Source: Saccharospirillum sp. MSK14-1 (GTDB lineage Bacteria > Pseudomonadota > Gammaproteobacteria > Pseudomonadales > Natronospirillaceae). From it: a stretch of DNA of 64,000 nucleotides. Of the stretch, positions 1 to 9,145 are shown one piece after another. The notes beneath the pieces are model-generated. The model saw only the letters and a program-made list of their open reading frames with translations, did no database searches and was not told the origin of the DNA. Both the position numbers and the translations under genes were made by a program. Each line of letters begins with the position of its first letter. The stretch's first letter is position 1. The stretch covers positions 1 through 64,000 of the forward strand of contig NZ_MIES01000020.1 of the NCBI RefSeq assembly GCF_003054965.1, written 5' to 3'.

Positions 1-170
1 TCTTCCGGGGCGTTATCGATGCCGTCAAACGCCATCGCTGAACCTGTACCCCATACGTCGTGACAAACGCGAGTCAGCGCTGCCGTCAGAGTGGTCTTAC
101 CGTGGTCAACGTGACCAATGGTGCCCACGTTGACGTGGGGCTTGCTACGTTCAAAAGTCGCCTTGGACAT
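1..170 (-). CDS. tuf: Elongation factor Tu, N-terminal fragment
   Basis: EF-Tu carries aminoacyl-tRNA to the ribosome as a GTP complex. The fragment begins [16 protein letters not shown] and contains the P-loop GHVDHGKT, followed by the FDGIDNAPE stretch that leads into switch I. The start is the ATG at 168-170. The rest of the gene lies beyond the left edge of the window. It is the last visible gene of a tRNA-Tyr, tRNA-Gly, tRNA-Thr, tuf transcription unit, the same order as around tufB in E. coli. Identification is secure. Whether it is tufA-like or tufB-like rests on the tRNA context. Confidence 0.97.
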   Translation of the reverse strand, partial: MSKATFERSKPHVNVGTIGHVDHGKTTLTAALTRVCHDVWGTGSAMAFDGIDNAPE

Positions 171-202
171 GGTGTCAGCCTCTCACCAGGATGCTCATGC
201 AC

Positions 203-232
203 AAAAGGCAGCCGCCAGCGCGCCTGCCTTTT
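203..232 (-). other. Stem-loop between tRNA-Thr and tuf
   Basis: A perfect 9-bp inverted repeat (AAAAGGCAG at 203-211, CTGCCTTTT at 224-232) lies between the 3' end of tRNA-Thr and the tuf start. In the transcribed direction the right arm ends in a short T run. It could act as a partial terminator or as an RNA-processing or protective hairpin separating tRNAs from the tuf message. Function is inferred from position only. Confidence 0.5.
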
Positions 233-242
233 GCAACCAAAA

Positions 243-318
243 TGGTGCTCACGATGAGATTTGAACTCATGACCTCTCCATTACCAATGGAGTGCTCTAC
301 CACTGAGCTACGCGAGCC
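243..318 (-). tRNA. tRNA-Thr (GGT)
   Basis: The reverse complement is a 76-nt cloverleaf starting GGCTCGCGTAGCTCAG and ending in encoded CCA. The anticodon loop TTGGTAA has anticodon GGT, and the T-loop GTTCAAATC is present. It is the third tRNA of the Tyr-Gly-Thr cluster upstream of tuf. Confidence 0.97.
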
Positions 319-349
319 TAACTACTTTTATGACCGAAGCCATAACAAT

Positions 350-423
350 TGGAGCGGGTAGCGGGAATCGAACCCGCATCATTAGCTTGGAAGGCTAAGG
401 TTCTACCGTTGAACTATACCCGC
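350..423 (-). tRNA. tRNA-Gly (TCC)
   Basis: The reverse complement is a 74-nt cloverleaf starting GCGGGTATAGTTCAACGG with encoded CCA. The anticodon loop CTTCCAA gives anticodon TCC, and the T-arm is GGTTCGATTCC. It lies between tRNA-Tyr and tRNA-Thr in the same transcript. Confidence 0.97.
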
Positions 424-445
424 AGCTTCCCCCAGAAGGAGGAAA

Positions 446-530
446 TGGTGGAGGGGGACGGATTCGAACCATCGAAGCATAAAGCGGCAGATTTACAGTC
501 TGCTCCCTTTGACCACTCGGGAACCCCTCC
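446..530 (-). tRNA. tRNA-Tyr (GTA)
   Basis: The reverse complement is an 85-nt class II tRNA with a long variable arm, starting GGAGGGGTTCCCGAG and ending in encoded CCA. The anticodon loop CTGTAAA has anticodon GTA. It is the first gene of the tRNA-tuf unit, directly behind the promoter at 543-571. Confidence 0.97.
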
Positions 531-542
531 AAGCGGGCGCAG

Positions 543-571
543 AGTTTGCACCAAGCCCCAGAACCTGTCAA
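543..571 (-). promoter_or_regulatory. Sigma-70 promoter of the tRNA-tuf operon
   Basis: On the minus strand a perfect -35 TTGACA (571-566) is followed after exactly 17 nt by a -10 CAAACT (548-543), then a GC-rich discriminator-like stretch CTGCGCCCGC. The first tRNA begins about 12 nt after the -10. A GC-rich discriminator is typical of stringently controlled stable-RNA promoters, so growth-rate or ppGpp control is likely, by inference. Confidence 0.75.
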
Positions 572-630
572 CTCTGAACGAAAAGCTTTTTTCAATCAGA
601 ACAAGAACTTAGACGCCGGTACGACCCTGG

Positions 631-653
631 CAAAACCTCTTGCCTTGCAAGAG
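631..653 (-). terminator. Terminator after the birA-coaX-SPOR operon
   Basis: In the minus direction a 7-bp stem CTCTTGC / GCAAGAG with a 3-nt AAG loop is followed by GTTTTG. It lies 50 nt past the stop of the SPOR gene and ahead of the tRNA promoter, where a terminator is expected. The T run is short, so strength is uncertain. Confidence 0.5.
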
Positions 654-702
654 AGCGCGCATCTTATTGATTCTATTTGGCGATTGCAACACTGCTGTTC
701 GA

Positions 703-1353
703 TCAGCAACCGTAGCGCTGAAATTCGACGCCTTCGAATCGATCAAGAATCGACTCCAGCGCACTGTCCGATAACAGTCGCGCGGCATCGGCGGCGATAT
801 TTAAATCTCTCACTTCGCGTAACCGCTCAAACTCTTCAATGCGCGCATCAATGCCCGCCTCAACCAGAGCAGCGCGGCGGTTTTCAGCGTTACTGCTGGA
901 TGAAAACAAGCCCAGAGAGATACCACCTTCGAGGCGGCCTTGATTGATCAGAAAACTTTCAACGTCGTCGGCCTGCAATTGCGCCAGCCGTTCGCGCGCA
1001 CGCGCGGTCGATTCAAACGGACCCAACACCACCCAGTGATCGGTGCGGGTGACTTCAGAGCGAATTTGTTCTTCGGCAGGCACTTCCAGTGCAGTCAGCC
1101 GAGCCTGAATGACTCGACTGTCTTCAACCGAACCAATACCGCGAATCAAAATGCATTGCGCAGGCTGACCCGCATTGTCGCGCTGACGACCGGACTGGGT
1201 CAGTCGAGCGCGAGTGGCTTCATCCAAACCCAGGTTATTCAATTGCGCCAGAGGTTCTGTCAGAGCATCATCGACCGCTTCTTGCTGCTGCCAATACAGC
1301 CAACCCCCAAAGGCCAGATTCAGTACCACCAACGTCAAAATAATCGCTTTCAT
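703..1353 (-). CDS. Membrane-anchored SPOR-domain protein
   Basis: A 216-residue protein with one N-terminal membrane segment (about residues 3-21, ending GGWLYW) and then a periplasmic region. Residues about 65-145 look like a SPOR fold, with the features CILIRGIG, HWVVLGPF and ARERLAQLQ. SPOR domains bind denuded peptidoglycan at division sites. Its ATG overlaps the coaX stop by 4 nt (ATGA), so it is translationally coupled as the last gene of birA-coaX-SPOR. A SPOR gene beside coaX is a common gammaproteobacterial arrangement. The specific role is not known from the sequence. Confidence 0.75.
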   Translation of the reverse strand: MKAIILTLVVLNLAFGGWLYWQQQEAVDDALTEPLAQLNNLGLDEATRARLTQSGRQRDNAGQPAQCILIRGIGSVEDSRVIQARLTALEVPAEEQIRSEVTRTDHWVVLGPFESTARARERLAQLQADDVESFLINQGRLEGGISLGLFSSSSNAENRRAALVEAGIDARIEEFERLREVRDLNIAADAARLLSDSALESILDRFEGVEFQRYGC

Positions 1354-2066
1354 TTCAACGACGCCCGGTAATCAGAATCGGCGATCAAAGTCATCATTCC
1401 CTCAAATATCAAATGCGGATCGTGCTCGCCAGGCCAGCGAGATAGCGTGCGTAATGCGGGGGCATCGCCGCCCGTCCAGACCACATCGTGCGGCGCCACG
1501 GGAAACCGTTCGACCGCATCATTCACGGCGCCCACCAACGCCAACACCGAGCCATTGGCAATGCATTCCACGGTATTCTGCCCAGCGTTTAGACCGCCGG
1601 GGTCGGTCACCGGCGGCAGAGCGAATGTATCATCAACCAGCGCTCGACGCATCAGACTCAGGCCCGGCAGGATATAGCCGCCACGGTGCTCGCGGTCGGC
1701 GTCGATCAGGTCGATGGTCAAGGCGGTACCCGCATCCACTACCACCGTTGGCCGACCTCGATCCAGCACTGCCAACATGGCCAGCCAACGATCCACACCC
1801 AACTGCTGCGGCTGCGCATACGCCAGACGCAACCCCTGCTGACGATCCTTAACCGCCAGCGACAGCACCGGCACACCCTCAGCGGTTAATGCCTGCGCCA
1901 GCTCCAAGCCCAGTTGCGACACACTGGCAACGACCACCTCTGATGGCTGCAATCGGCGCACACAGTCCAGCACCTCAGCCTGATCATTCAGCCGACCGCT
2001 GTGTTGCGCACACCAAAATTTGCACGAGGAATTACCGCAATCGAGTAATAAAGGTGTGCTCACCAT
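1350..2066 (-). CDS. coaX: Type III pantothenate kinase
   Basis: Catalyses ATP-dependent phosphorylation of pantothenate, the first step of coenzyme A synthesis, in the cytoplasm. The 238-residue protein has the ASKHA-fold phosphate motif LLLDCGNSSCKFW at residues 6-18, the GVDRWLAM motif and the VVVDAGTALTIDLID motif with its Asp, then GGYILPGLSLM, all diagnostic of CoaX rather than CoaA. The start overlaps the end of birA by 7 nt, and the end overlaps the SPOR gene by 4 nt. Length is near normal for the family, and nothing looks damaged. Confidence 0.95.
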   Translation of the reverse strand: MVSTPLLLDCGNSSCKFWCAQHSGRLNDQAEVLDCVRRLQPSEVVVASVSQLGLELAQALTAEGVPVLSLAVKDRQQGLRLAYAQPQQLGVDRWLAMLAVLDRGRPTVVVDAGTALTIDLIDADREHRGGYILPGLSLMRRALVDDTFALPPVTDPGGLNAGQNTVECIANGSVLALVGAVNDAVERFPVAPHDVVWTGGDAPALRTLSRWPGEHDPHLIFEGMMTLIADSDYRASLK

Positions 2067-3025
2067 CGCACCGACACCTCACCACCATTAACACTGAAGC
2101 GCTCACCATCAGCCGATTCCACCACCAACTGCCCGGCATCATCCACACCACGAGCCACCACCGTTTCCGTGCGCTGAGCTCGCAACAAACGAACTGTGCG
2201 ATTACGAATGCAATCGTATTGCCCCCATTCTTCGAGCAACTCATTCACACCACGGTCGGTCTGCACCTGCACAAAAACATCGTACAGCTGATTGACGATG
2301 GCGATTAATAACGTATTTCGATCCAGCGACCCCGGCACCACATCAGCCAACGCCACCGCTGGCTGATCCAGGCCATCCGGTTTGCACGAAACGTTCAAAC
2401 CCAAACCAATCGCCAACACGGGATGATCCTGTGGGTTGCCCTGCAACTCGCACAAGATGCCACCCAACTTAGCGTCTTCTATATAAAGGTCATTTGGCCA
2501 TTTCAATGCCACCGGCACCGATAATTGCGAGCGCAAGGCGCGAACGGTTGCCACTCCGGCAACCAGGCTTGCCGCGTACAGCGCCCGGCTGGGCAAATCG
2601 GCCCGTAAAGCGATCGACACCATCAAATTCGAGGCAGGAGGACTGCGCCACACCCGACCTCGTCGACCCCGCCCCTGATATTGATACTCCGCTGCACAGA
2701 TCGACCATTGCCCCGGCGCCGGTTTTTGCTCCATCACCCAGCGGTTGGTTGAATCCAGATCGGTCTGAATATCGAGCACATGCAACACAGAGCGTAGCGA
2801 CGCACTAAGACCGGCAAAAATACGCTCCCGATCCAACAAACTGATCGGTTCTGCCAGCCGGTATCCACGACCTTTCACGACATGGATATCCACCCCCAGC
2901 TCACGCATTTGCGTCACCCAGGCAGCCACCGTCGGACGAGTGACACCCAAGCTATCGGCCAGCGCCGTTCCCGATTGGAACTGATCGTGACGCAGCAGTG
3001 GTAATAAACGAAACAGCGATTTCAT
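2060..3025 (-). CDS. birA: Biotin-protein ligase / biotin operon repressor
   Basis: Attaches biotin to acetyl-CoA carboxylase biotin carrier protein through biotinyl-AMP and, in the long form, represses biotin genes. The 321 residues include an N-terminal winged helix (about 1-60, with the recognition segment DSLGVTRPTVAAWVTQM), a catalytic domain with the biotinyl-AMP loop GRGRRGRVW (about residue 117) and KWPNDLY, and a small C-terminal SH3-like domain. Having the DNA-binding domain suggests a bifunctional enzyme. It is the first gene of a tightly overlapping operon with coaX and the SPOR gene. Confidence 0.95.
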   Translation of the reverse strand: MKSLFRLLPLLRHDQFQSGTALADSLGVTRPTVAAWVTQMRELGVDIHVVKGRGYRLAEPISLLDRERIFAGLSASLRSVLHVLDIQTDLDSTNRWVMEQKPAPGQWSICAAEYQYQGRGRRGRVWRSPPASNLMVSIALRADLPSRALYAASLVAGVATVRALRSQLSVPVALKWPNDLYIEDAKLGGILCELQGNPQDHPVLAIGLGLNVSCKPDGLDQPAVALADVVPGSLDRNTLLIAIVNQLYDVFVQVQTDRGVNELLEEWGQYDCIRNRTVRLLRAQRTETVVARGVDDAGQLVVESADGERFSVNGGEVSVRW

Positions 3026-3127
3026 GACCCAACCCTTAATCAGTCACGCTATTTTGCCTGAATCGCAACATCCCTGCTCCCTGTACCGGTGATTTTAATT
3101 TTGTTCATAAAGAAACCGTACAGCGAT

Positions 3128-3154
3128 TCAAAAAGCGTCATATCAGGCCGATAC
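3128..3154 (+). promoter_or_regulatory. FliA (sigma-28) type promoter for the chemoreceptor
   Basis: TCAAA at 3128-3132, a 14-nt spacer, then GCCGATAC at 3147-3154. This matches the flagellar sigma factor pattern as I recall it for Pseudomonas (TCAAG-N14-GCCGATA) at nearly every position and with the exact spacing. It lies 73 nt upstream of the chemoreceptor ATG, which supports flagellar-class expression of that gene. Confidence 0.65.
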
Positions 3155-3227
3155 AGTGATCTCTTCACCGCAACAAACGGACTGTACGGTCCCATTACTT
3201 CATCGCCGTTGGGAGGCATTGAGCCGG

Positions 3228-4871
3228 ATGTTACGAATGACGCTTCGCGGGCAGTTTATCGCTGCCATTGCGTTACCCTGTTTGGTTTTAATTCTGGTCA
3301 GTCTGGCCGGTTTTTATGGCATGGTCAGTATTCAGAATCAGGCCCGGGCACTGGCCCAGAACACCAGCCTGCCGTTGCGTGCCTTGGCAGAAGTGAACTC
3401 GCGCATTCCACGCATGCGGGTCGGTTTCGATATGATGCTGCTGCAGGAAGTGCCCGGTATGCAAGACGCCAAAGGGGTTACCACACGCATCCAGGAAGCC
3501 CGCAATGAAGACATTGTGGAAATGGAGCAAGCCCTGCAAACCGCGCTGAATGCTCAGGCAACACCTGAAGCCCGCACCCAGGTACAAGGTCTGGTCGATC
3601 AATTCAGCAACGTAAAACGCTCGGTACTTGAACCGATGCTCACGGCACTGGAACGCAACAATCTCGATCGAGCCTACGACATTTACCGCAACCAATACGC
3701 CCCGGCCTACGGTGAAATGCGCGCGGGCGTGAATCAGGTGCTCGACTATCTCGTTGATCAAGCACAGCAGCTCCATGAAACCAGCGAAGCCCACTTCCGG
3801 TTCGCGCAATTGGAAATGCTGGTCTTGGTGGTCGCTGCATTACTGGCCACCATCCTCGTTTCGGCGATCATGTTGCGCCGTCTGAGTCGCCGTGTTGTTC
3901 AGTTGCAAAGCCACATTGCGCAGTCGGCCGCCAATCTGGATTTAAGCAGCGCACTGGACCTGCGCGGTCGTGACGAACTGGCCGGCATTGCCAACGACTT
4001 TAATCAGTTTGTCAGTAAAATTCGCAGCGCCATCGAAGCGGTCGCCGACAACTCACGTAAGCTGTCACAAACCGCCAGCGAAGTCGCATCCAAAGCTCAG
4101 CTGACTCACGATAACTGCACCAATGAACGCGACCGCTCCATGCAGATGGCGACTGCCATTAATGAAATGGGCGCCACCGTCGAGAACATTGCCCAGAACG
4201 CCTCAGAAGCCGCAGACTCTGCCAAGAAAGCCAACGATCAATCGGTCGAAGGCGCGCGCATTGTGGCCAACGCTCGCCAAGGTGTGGGTCAGCTGTCGAC
4301 TGAAATCGACAAAGTCAGCGAGGTGATCGGTTCACTGGCCGAACACACCGAATCCATCGGTGGCATTCTGGAAACCATTCGCGGCATTTCCGAACAGACC
4401 AACCTCTTGGCCTTAAACGCTGCCATTGAAGCGGCCCGTGCCGGAGAACAGGGGCGCGGTTTCGCCGTGGTGGCCGACGAAGTTCGCAATTTGGCCAATC
4501 GTTCGGCTGCCTCCACCGACGAAATACAGACCATGATCGATCAACTGCAAGAGCAAGCCGGCAAGAGTGTCGAGGCCATGCAGGACAGCAAAACCCACAG
4601 TCAGGCTGTACGTGAACAGGCCGACTCCGCCAACCAATCGCTGGGCAGCATTACCGACTTTGTCAGCAGCATCAGTGACATCACGTTGCAGGTGGCGACA
4701 GCAACGGAAGAGCAGTCAACGGTTGTGGCCGAACTGAGTCGCGATGTGGAAAGCATCAATACGCTGACCACCGAGACAGCCGATATCGCTGACCAACTGA
4801 CCGGCTCCAGCCGTCAGCTGAATGAGTTGTCACAACTGCTGAATCAGTTGGTGCGGCAGTTTAAGCTGTAA
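3228..4871 (+). CDS. Methyl-accepting chemotaxis protein
   Basis: Transmembrane chemoreceptor that signals to CheA/CheW. I use the ATG at 3228, which follows GGGAGG at 3211-3216. An in-frame ATG at 3156 would start at the expected transcription start. The 547 residues comprise TM1 (about 8-28), a periplasmic helical bundle of four-helix type (about 30-185), TM2 ([19 protein letters not shown]), a HAMP segment, and a methyl-accepting coiled coil with the conserved tip [22 protein letters not shown]. The ligand cannot be told from sequence. It has a FliA-type promoter and a strong terminator, so it is monocistronic. Confidence 0.93.
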   Translation: MLRMTLRGQFIAAIALPCLVLILVSLAGFYGMVSIQNQARALAQNTSLPLRALAEVNSRIPRMRVGFDMMLLQEVPGMQDAKGVTTRIQEARNEDIVEMEQALQTALNAQATPEARTQVQGLVDQFSNVKRSVLEPMLTALERNNLDRAYDIYRNQYAPAYGEMRAGVNQVLDYLVDQAQQLHETSEAHFRFAQLEMLVLVVAALLATILVSAIMLRRLSRRVVQLQSHIAQSAANLDLSSALDLRGRDELAGIANDFNQFVSKIRSAIEAVADNSRKLSQTASEVASKAQLTHDNCTNERDRSMQMATAINEMGATVENIAQNASEAADSAKKANDQSVEGARIVANARQGVGQLSTEIDKVSEVIGSLAEHTESIGGILETIRGISEQTNLLALNAAIEAARAGEQGRGFAVVADEVRNLANRSAASTDEIQTMIDQLQEQAGKSVEAMQDSKTHSQAVREQADSANQSLGSITDFVSSISDITLQVATATEEQSTVVAELSRDVESINTLTTETADIADQLTGSSRQLNELSQLLNQLVRQFKL

Positions 4872-4881
4872 CAATCCGCAT

Positions 4882-4923
4882 AAAAAAAGCCCGTGGTGAG
4901 CCATCACCACGGGCTTTTTTTAT
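4882..4923. terminator. Strong bidirectional rho-independent terminator
   Basis: AGCCCGTGGTGA / TCACCACGGGCT forms an 11-12 bp GC-rich stem with a GCCA loop, flanked by TAAAAAAA on the left and TTTTTTTA on the right. It therefore works in both directions and separates the plus-strand chemoreceptor from the minus-strand pot operon, whose last gene ends 13 nt further on. Confidence 0.95.
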
Positions 4924-4935
4924 TGGGCGGTTTAT

Positions 4936-5772
4936 TTACGCGCCAGCGGCCATTCGCAACGATGCTTTGTGTCGTTCATCCATGCGACGCGATACAAACC
5001 AAGACCCCAGCGCCACCATCGAGACAATGCCGATGATGATCGTCGCCAAGGCATTCACCTTGGGCGTCACGCCCAACTTCACCGAACTGAAGACTTCAAT
5101 CGGCAAGGTTGTCGCACCCGGGCCGGTGACGAAACTGGCAATCACCACATCATCCAACGACAGCGTAAACGACAACAACCAGGCCGACAGAATAGACGGT
5201 GCAATGATGGGCAAGGTCACTTTAAAGAAAGCGGTCAGCGGCGGCGCACCCAAATCGAGTGCGGCTTCTTCCAGGCTCTGATCCATCTCACGCAAACGCG
5301 AACTGATCACCACCGTGGAATAGGCAATGCAGAAGGTAGTGTGCGCAATCCACACGGTCAGCAAACCCCGATGCGGTGGCCAGCCAATGGTTTGCGCCGC
5401 CGCCACGAACAGCAACAGCATCGACAAACCGATCACCACATCGGGCATGACCAGCGGCGCGGTGATCATTCCAGAAAACAGCGTACGACCTTTAAAGCGG
5501 GTGTAACGCACCATCACCACCGACGCCAGCAAGCCAATTAATACAGCGGCGGTTGCGGCATAGAAGGCCACTTGAAACGAGCGCCAGACAGCGGTCATCA
5601 ACTGTTCGTCGCGAAACAGTTCGCCATACCATTTGGTCGACCAACCGGCCCAAACGGTGACTAATCGCGATGAGTTAAAGGAATAAACAATCAACACCAG
5701 CATCGGCGCATACAAAAAGACGATGCCCAACCAGAAGCACAACGTACTGAGACTGAAACGGCGACGGCTCAT
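4936..5772 (-). CDS. potI: Putrescine/polyamine ABC transporter permease PotI
   Basis: One of two inner-membrane subunits of a polyamine importer. The 278-residue protein has about six membrane helices and the ABC permease EAA loop EEAALDLGAPPLTAFFKVTLPIIAPSI (the stretch EAALDLGAPP is the signature) around residue 170, which contacts the ATPase. Its ATG overlaps the potH stop by 4 nt (ATGA). It is the last gene of the operon, directly before the bidirectional terminator. Equivalent to PotI of E. coli or SpuH of Pseudomonas. Confidence 0.93.
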   Translation of the reverse strand: MSRRRFSLSTLCFWLGIVFLYAPMLVLIVYSFNSSRLVTVWAGWSTKWYGELFRDEQLMTAVWRSFQVAFYAATAAVLIGLLASVVMVRYTRFKGRTLFSGMITAPLVMPDVVIGLSMLLLFVAAAQTIGWPPHRGLLTVWIAHTTFCIAYSTVVISSRLREMDQSLEEAALDLGAPPLTAFFKVTLPIIAPSILSAWLLSFTLSLDDVVIASFVTGPGATTLPIEVFSSVKLGVTPKVNALATIIIGIVSMVALGSWFVSRRMDERHKASLRMAAGA

Positions 5773-6683
5773 GAGTTCAGCTCCTTACTCTGGTAACGGT
5801 GGAACAGGATGATCGGCACGATCAAAATCAGAATCATCAATACCGCCAGCGCCGAAGCCACCGGCCAGTCACGGTTATTGAAAAACTCCTGCCATAAGAC
5901 TTTACCGATCATCACCGTCTCGGCACCGCCAAGCAGTTCAGGAATCACGTATTCACCGACCACGGGAATAAACACCAGCATGGAGCCGGCGATGATGCCG
6001 TTCTTCGACAGCGGCAAGGTGATGCGGAAAAAGGTCGTCCACTTGCGCGCGCCTAAGTCATTGGCGGCTTCGAGCAAGGTCGGATCGTGTTTCACCAGGT
6101 TGGCGTAGAGCGGCAAAATCATAAAGGGCAGATAGGCGTAGACCACGCCGATATAAACCGCGAAGTCGGTGTTCAGCATCTGAATCGGATCGCCAATGAC
6201 CCCCAGCCACATCAAAAACGAATTAATGATACCGCTGTTGCTCAGCAACCCCATCCAGGCGTAGACGCGAATCAAAAAGGACGTCCAGGAAGGCAGCAGA
6301 ATCAGCAACAATAACGTGGCCTGAACCCGGGCCGGTGCTTTGGCAATGGCGTACGCCATCGGGTAGCCCACCAACAAACACAGCACCGTAGAATTAAACG
6401 CGATGCGAATCGAATTCCAGTAGGCGTGAATATAAATATCGTCACTGAATAACCATAAATAGGAATCCAGATTCAGCCGAATGGTCAGCGCGTTGTTCAC
6501 CCATTCGAACATGGCGCTGTAGGGAGGAATAGCCAGCTCAGCCGTGGCAAAGGAAATCTTGGCGACGATGATAAAAGGCAGCAGGAAAAACACCAGCAGC
6601 CAGGCATAAGGCACCGAGATTACCCAACGACGACCACCTGGCAATCGGCTCAGATCGAGCTTGCGCAGTTTGAGGTCACTCAT
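5769..6683 (-). CDS. potH: Putrescine/polyamine ABC transporter permease PotH
   Basis: Second permease subunit of the importer. I start it at the ATG at 6681-6683 (MSDLKLRKLD), which overlaps the potG stop as ATGA. An upstream in-frame start at 6716 would overlap potG by 37 nt and is less likely. That gives 304 residues, with a cytoplasmic N-terminus, six membrane helices and the EAA loop EAANDLGARKWTTF about residue 205. It is translationally coupled to both neighbours. Length and motifs match PotH of E. coli and SpuG of Pseudomonas. Confidence 0.93.
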   Translation of the reverse strand: MSDLKLRKLDLSRLPGGRRWVISVPYAWLLVFFLLPFIIVAKISFATAELAIPPYSAMFEWVNNALTIRLNLDSYLWLFSDDIYIHAYWNSIRIAFNSTVLCLLVGYPMAYAIAKAPARVQATLLLLILLPSWTSFLIRVYAWMGLLSNSGIINSFLMWLGVIGDPIQMLNTDFAVYIGVVYAYLPFMILPLYANLVKHDPTLLEAANDLGARKWTTFFRITLPLSKNGIIAGSMLVFIPVVGEYVIPELLGGAETVMIGKVLWQEFFNNRDWPVASALAVLMILILIVPIILFHRYQSKELNS

Positions 6684-7828
6684 GGGCGAATCACCACGCC
6701 GCTGTCGTCCGACCAATGAATATAGACTTCGTCATCCCAGGTCGGGCGTTCAGCACGACGTTCGGTGTTGGCCAGAAAACACTGCACGATTTTGCCGCTC
6801 GGCAAACGCACGTGATACACCGAATGACCACCGAGATAAGCGATGTCGTGCACGATGCCGGACGACCAGTTGGTATCACCTTCAGGTTGTTGCAGCGATA
6901 ACCAGGTTTTCTCCGGACGCAGCGCGTACAGCATGGCGAGATCTTCAGCACTCGAGCTGACACCGTGGCCGATATAAATTTCGCGCTCCAGGTCAGCGCA
7001 ATGCAGCCGCATATGGTCACCTTCGTCAGCGATGATTTCGCCTTCGAACAGATTCACCGAACCGATAAATTCCGCCACCATCCGATTGACCGGGCTTTCA
7101 TAAACGTCGACCGGCGAACCGACCTGCTGGATGTAGCCTTCATCCATAATGGCGATGCGGTCGGCCATGGTCATGGCCTCTTCCTGATCGTGCGTCACCA
7201 TCACACAGGTCACGCCGACATTTTCCAGAATATCGACCACTTCCAGCTGCATTTCGGTACGCAGTTTTTTATCCAGCGCGCCCATGGGTTCATCGAGCAG
7301 CAACAGCTTGGGTTGCTTCGCCAGGCTGCGCGCCAGTGCCACCCGCTGTCGCTGACCGCCGGATAATTGATGCGGTTTACGGCGCGCATATTTTTCCATA
7401 TGCACCAGCTTGAGCATGCGCTGCACGCGCTCGGCGATCACGTCTCTGGCCAGTTTGTCCTGACGCAAACCAAAGGCGACATTCTGCTCCACCGTCATAT
7501 GCGGAAACAGCGCGTAGGACTGAAACATCATATTGATCTGACGCTGGTACGGCGGCTGCCAGGTGATGTCTTCGCCATCGAGAATGATGCGACCTTCGGT
7601 CGGCACTTCGAAGCCGGCCATCATGCGCAGCAGCGTGGATTTACCGGAGCCGGATGCGCCCAGCAAGGCGAAGATTTCGCCTTTGCGGATATCCAGACTG
7701 ACGTTGTCGACCGCCAGAGCGTCGTCAAAATATTTGCTGATGCCCTCAATACTCAACAGCGTTTCACTGCCACGCTGCTGGTGTTCCATCTCGTTTTGCT
7801 GGCGACGCGCGCCCGCCGATATTGCCAT
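6680..7828 (-). CDS. potG: Polyamine ABC transporter ATP-binding protein PotG
   Basis: ATPase that powers the importer at the inner face of the membrane. Of 382 residues, the nucleotide-binding domain shows Walker A GASGSGKST (about residue 57), the Q-loop MMFQSYALFPH, the signature LSGGQRQRVALARSL, Walker B LLLLDEPMGALD and the switch His VTHDQEEAM. A C-terminal TOBE-like regulatory domain follows from about residue 260. It lies 134 nt after potF, across a stable hairpin, and overlaps potH by 4 nt. Confidence 0.95.
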   Translation of the reverse strand: MAISAGARRQQNEMEHQQRGSETLLSIEGISKYFDDALAVDNVSLDIRKGEIFALLGASGSGKSTLLRMMAGFEVPTEGRIILDGEDITWQPPYQRQINMMFQSYALFPHMTVEQNVAFGLRQDKLARDVIAERVQRMLKLVHMEKYARRKPHQLSGGQRQRVALARSLAKQPKLLLLDEPMGALDKKLRTEMQLEVVDILENVGVTCVMVTHDQEEAMTMADRIAIMDEGYIQQVGSPVDVYESPVNRMVAEFIGSVNLFEGEIIADEGDHMRLHCADLEREIYIGHGVSSSAEDLAMLYALRPEKTWLSLQQPEGDTNWSSGIVHDIAYLGGHSVYHVRLPSGKIVQCFLANTERRAERPTWDDEVYIHWSDDSGVVIRP

Positions 7829-7933
7829 CTGCTGCCCCCTTCGATGGTCAGGCCAATTGGGTGTTGTGGTTTTTTTATTGAGATCTGCGATCGGCTTGCC
7901 GCAAACGTCCTGTCACCAAGGCGCTTGCGGCAA

Positions 7934-7954
7934 GGGCCGGGATAGACCCGGCCC
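7934..7954 (-). other. Hairpin in the potF-potG gap
   Basis: An 8-bp GC-only inverted repeat (GGGCCGGG at 7934-7941, CCCGGCCC at 7947-7954) with a 5-nt loop sits just after the potF stop. No T run follows. Such hairpins often protect the upstream message or partly terminate, so that the binding protein is made in excess over the membrane subunits. That role is inference. Confidence 0.55.
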
Positions 7955-7962
7955 CGTCAAAA

Positions 7963-9054
7963 TCAGCTGCCTGATTTCAGACGTGTCCAACTGCGCGTCA
8001 TCAGACGCTGAGTGGAATTAGAGAGCACTTCGAACGAGAACAGCTCGGTGCCTTCTTCCGGATAAATGCCCGGGTTGTTGAGGATTTCTTCATCGATGTA
8101 AGGCTTGGCGGCTTCAACCGGGCTGCCATACCAGACGTAGTTCGTCAGGTCAGCGGCCGGCTGCGGCTGCAGCATGTAGTTGATGAAGGCATGAGCGGCT
8201 TCGGCATTACGGGAATCCGCCGGAATCACCATCATGTCGGCCCACAACGGCGCACCTTCACGCGGAATGTAGTAGTCGACCGTCACATCATTTTCAGCTT
8301 CTTCGGCACGTGCCATGGCCTGGAACACATCGCCGGACCAACCGATGGAGATACAGACGTCACCATTGGCCAAGTCGGTGATGTAACGCGAGCTGTGGAA
8401 GTACTGAACGTAAGGACGTACCGCTTCGAGTTTTTCAGTGGCCGCGGCGTAGTCGTCCGGGTTTTCACTGTTCGGATCCATGCCCATGTATTGCAGAACA
8501 TTGGCGTACACTTCATCCGGAGAGTCCAGCATGGTGATGCCGCACTCAGCCAGCTTCGAGGCGTATTCCGGCTCAAACACCAGCGCCCAGGAACCGACTG
8601 GTGCGTCGTCGCCGAGAATTTCCTGAATCTTGTCGACGTTGTAACCAATGCCGGTGGTACCCAACTGCCACGGCACACCGTACTCGTTACCCGGATCGTA
8701 GCTGGCCAGGCTGGCCATGACGTCCGCATTCAGATTGCCCCAGTTCGGGATCAGCGACTTATCCAGTTTCTGATAAGCACCGGCCTGAATCTGACGCGCC
8801 ATATAGTCGGTGGTCGGCATCACCAGATCGTAACCAGACTGACCCGACAACACCTTGGCTTCCAGGATGTCATTGGAATCGTAGACGTCATAGACGGTGT
8901 CGATGCCGGTTTCGGCGGTGAAGTTTTCCAGCGTGTCTTCGGCGATGTAGTCCGACCAGTTGTAGATGCGAACCACTCGGTCTTCGGCCAAGGCCGCGCC
9001 AGCCACGGATGCCGCCAGGGCGGTCAGTGCGACGGTTTTGCTCAATGTCTTCAT
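7963..9054 (-). CDS. potF: Periplasmic polyamine-binding protein PotF/SpuD type
   Basis: Delivers putrescine or spermidine to the PotGHI complex. I choose the ATG at 9052-9054 because a signal peptide follows (MKTLSKTVALTALAASVAGAALA, cleaved before EDRVVRIYNWSDYI) and GGGGAG lies just upstream; an upstream in-frame start at 9225 would bury the signal. The mature protein has the family's NWSDYI start and aromatic or acidic pocket residues such as YDVYDSND and the WSGD segment. 363 residues is near the family length. Substrate choice between putrescine and spermidine cannot be settled by eye. Confidence 0.93.
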   Translation of the reverse strand: MKTLSKTVALTALAASVAGAALAEDRVVRIYNWSDYIAEDTLENFTAETGIDTVYDVYDSNDILEAKVLSGQSGYDLVMPTTDYMARQIQAGAYQKLDKSLIPNWGNLNADVMASLASYDPGNEYGVPWQLGTTGIGYNVDKIQEILGDDAPVGSWALVFEPEYASKLAECGITMLDSPDEVYANVLQYMGMDPNSENPDDYAAATEKLEAVRPYVQYFHSSRYITDLANGDVCISIGWSGDVFQAMARAEEAENDVTVDYYIPREGAPLWADMMVIPADSRNAEAAHAFINYMLQPQPAADLTNYVWYGSPVEAAKPYIDEEILNNPGIYPEEGTELFSFEVLSNSTQRLMTRSWTRLKSGS

Positions 9055-9145
9055 TGGTGGGAACTCCCCTGCAGTATCATTATGCGGCCGACCCGGTATG
9101 GGTGTGCGGCCAACAGCGCCAATCATCGACCAGTCAGTCACTGCC

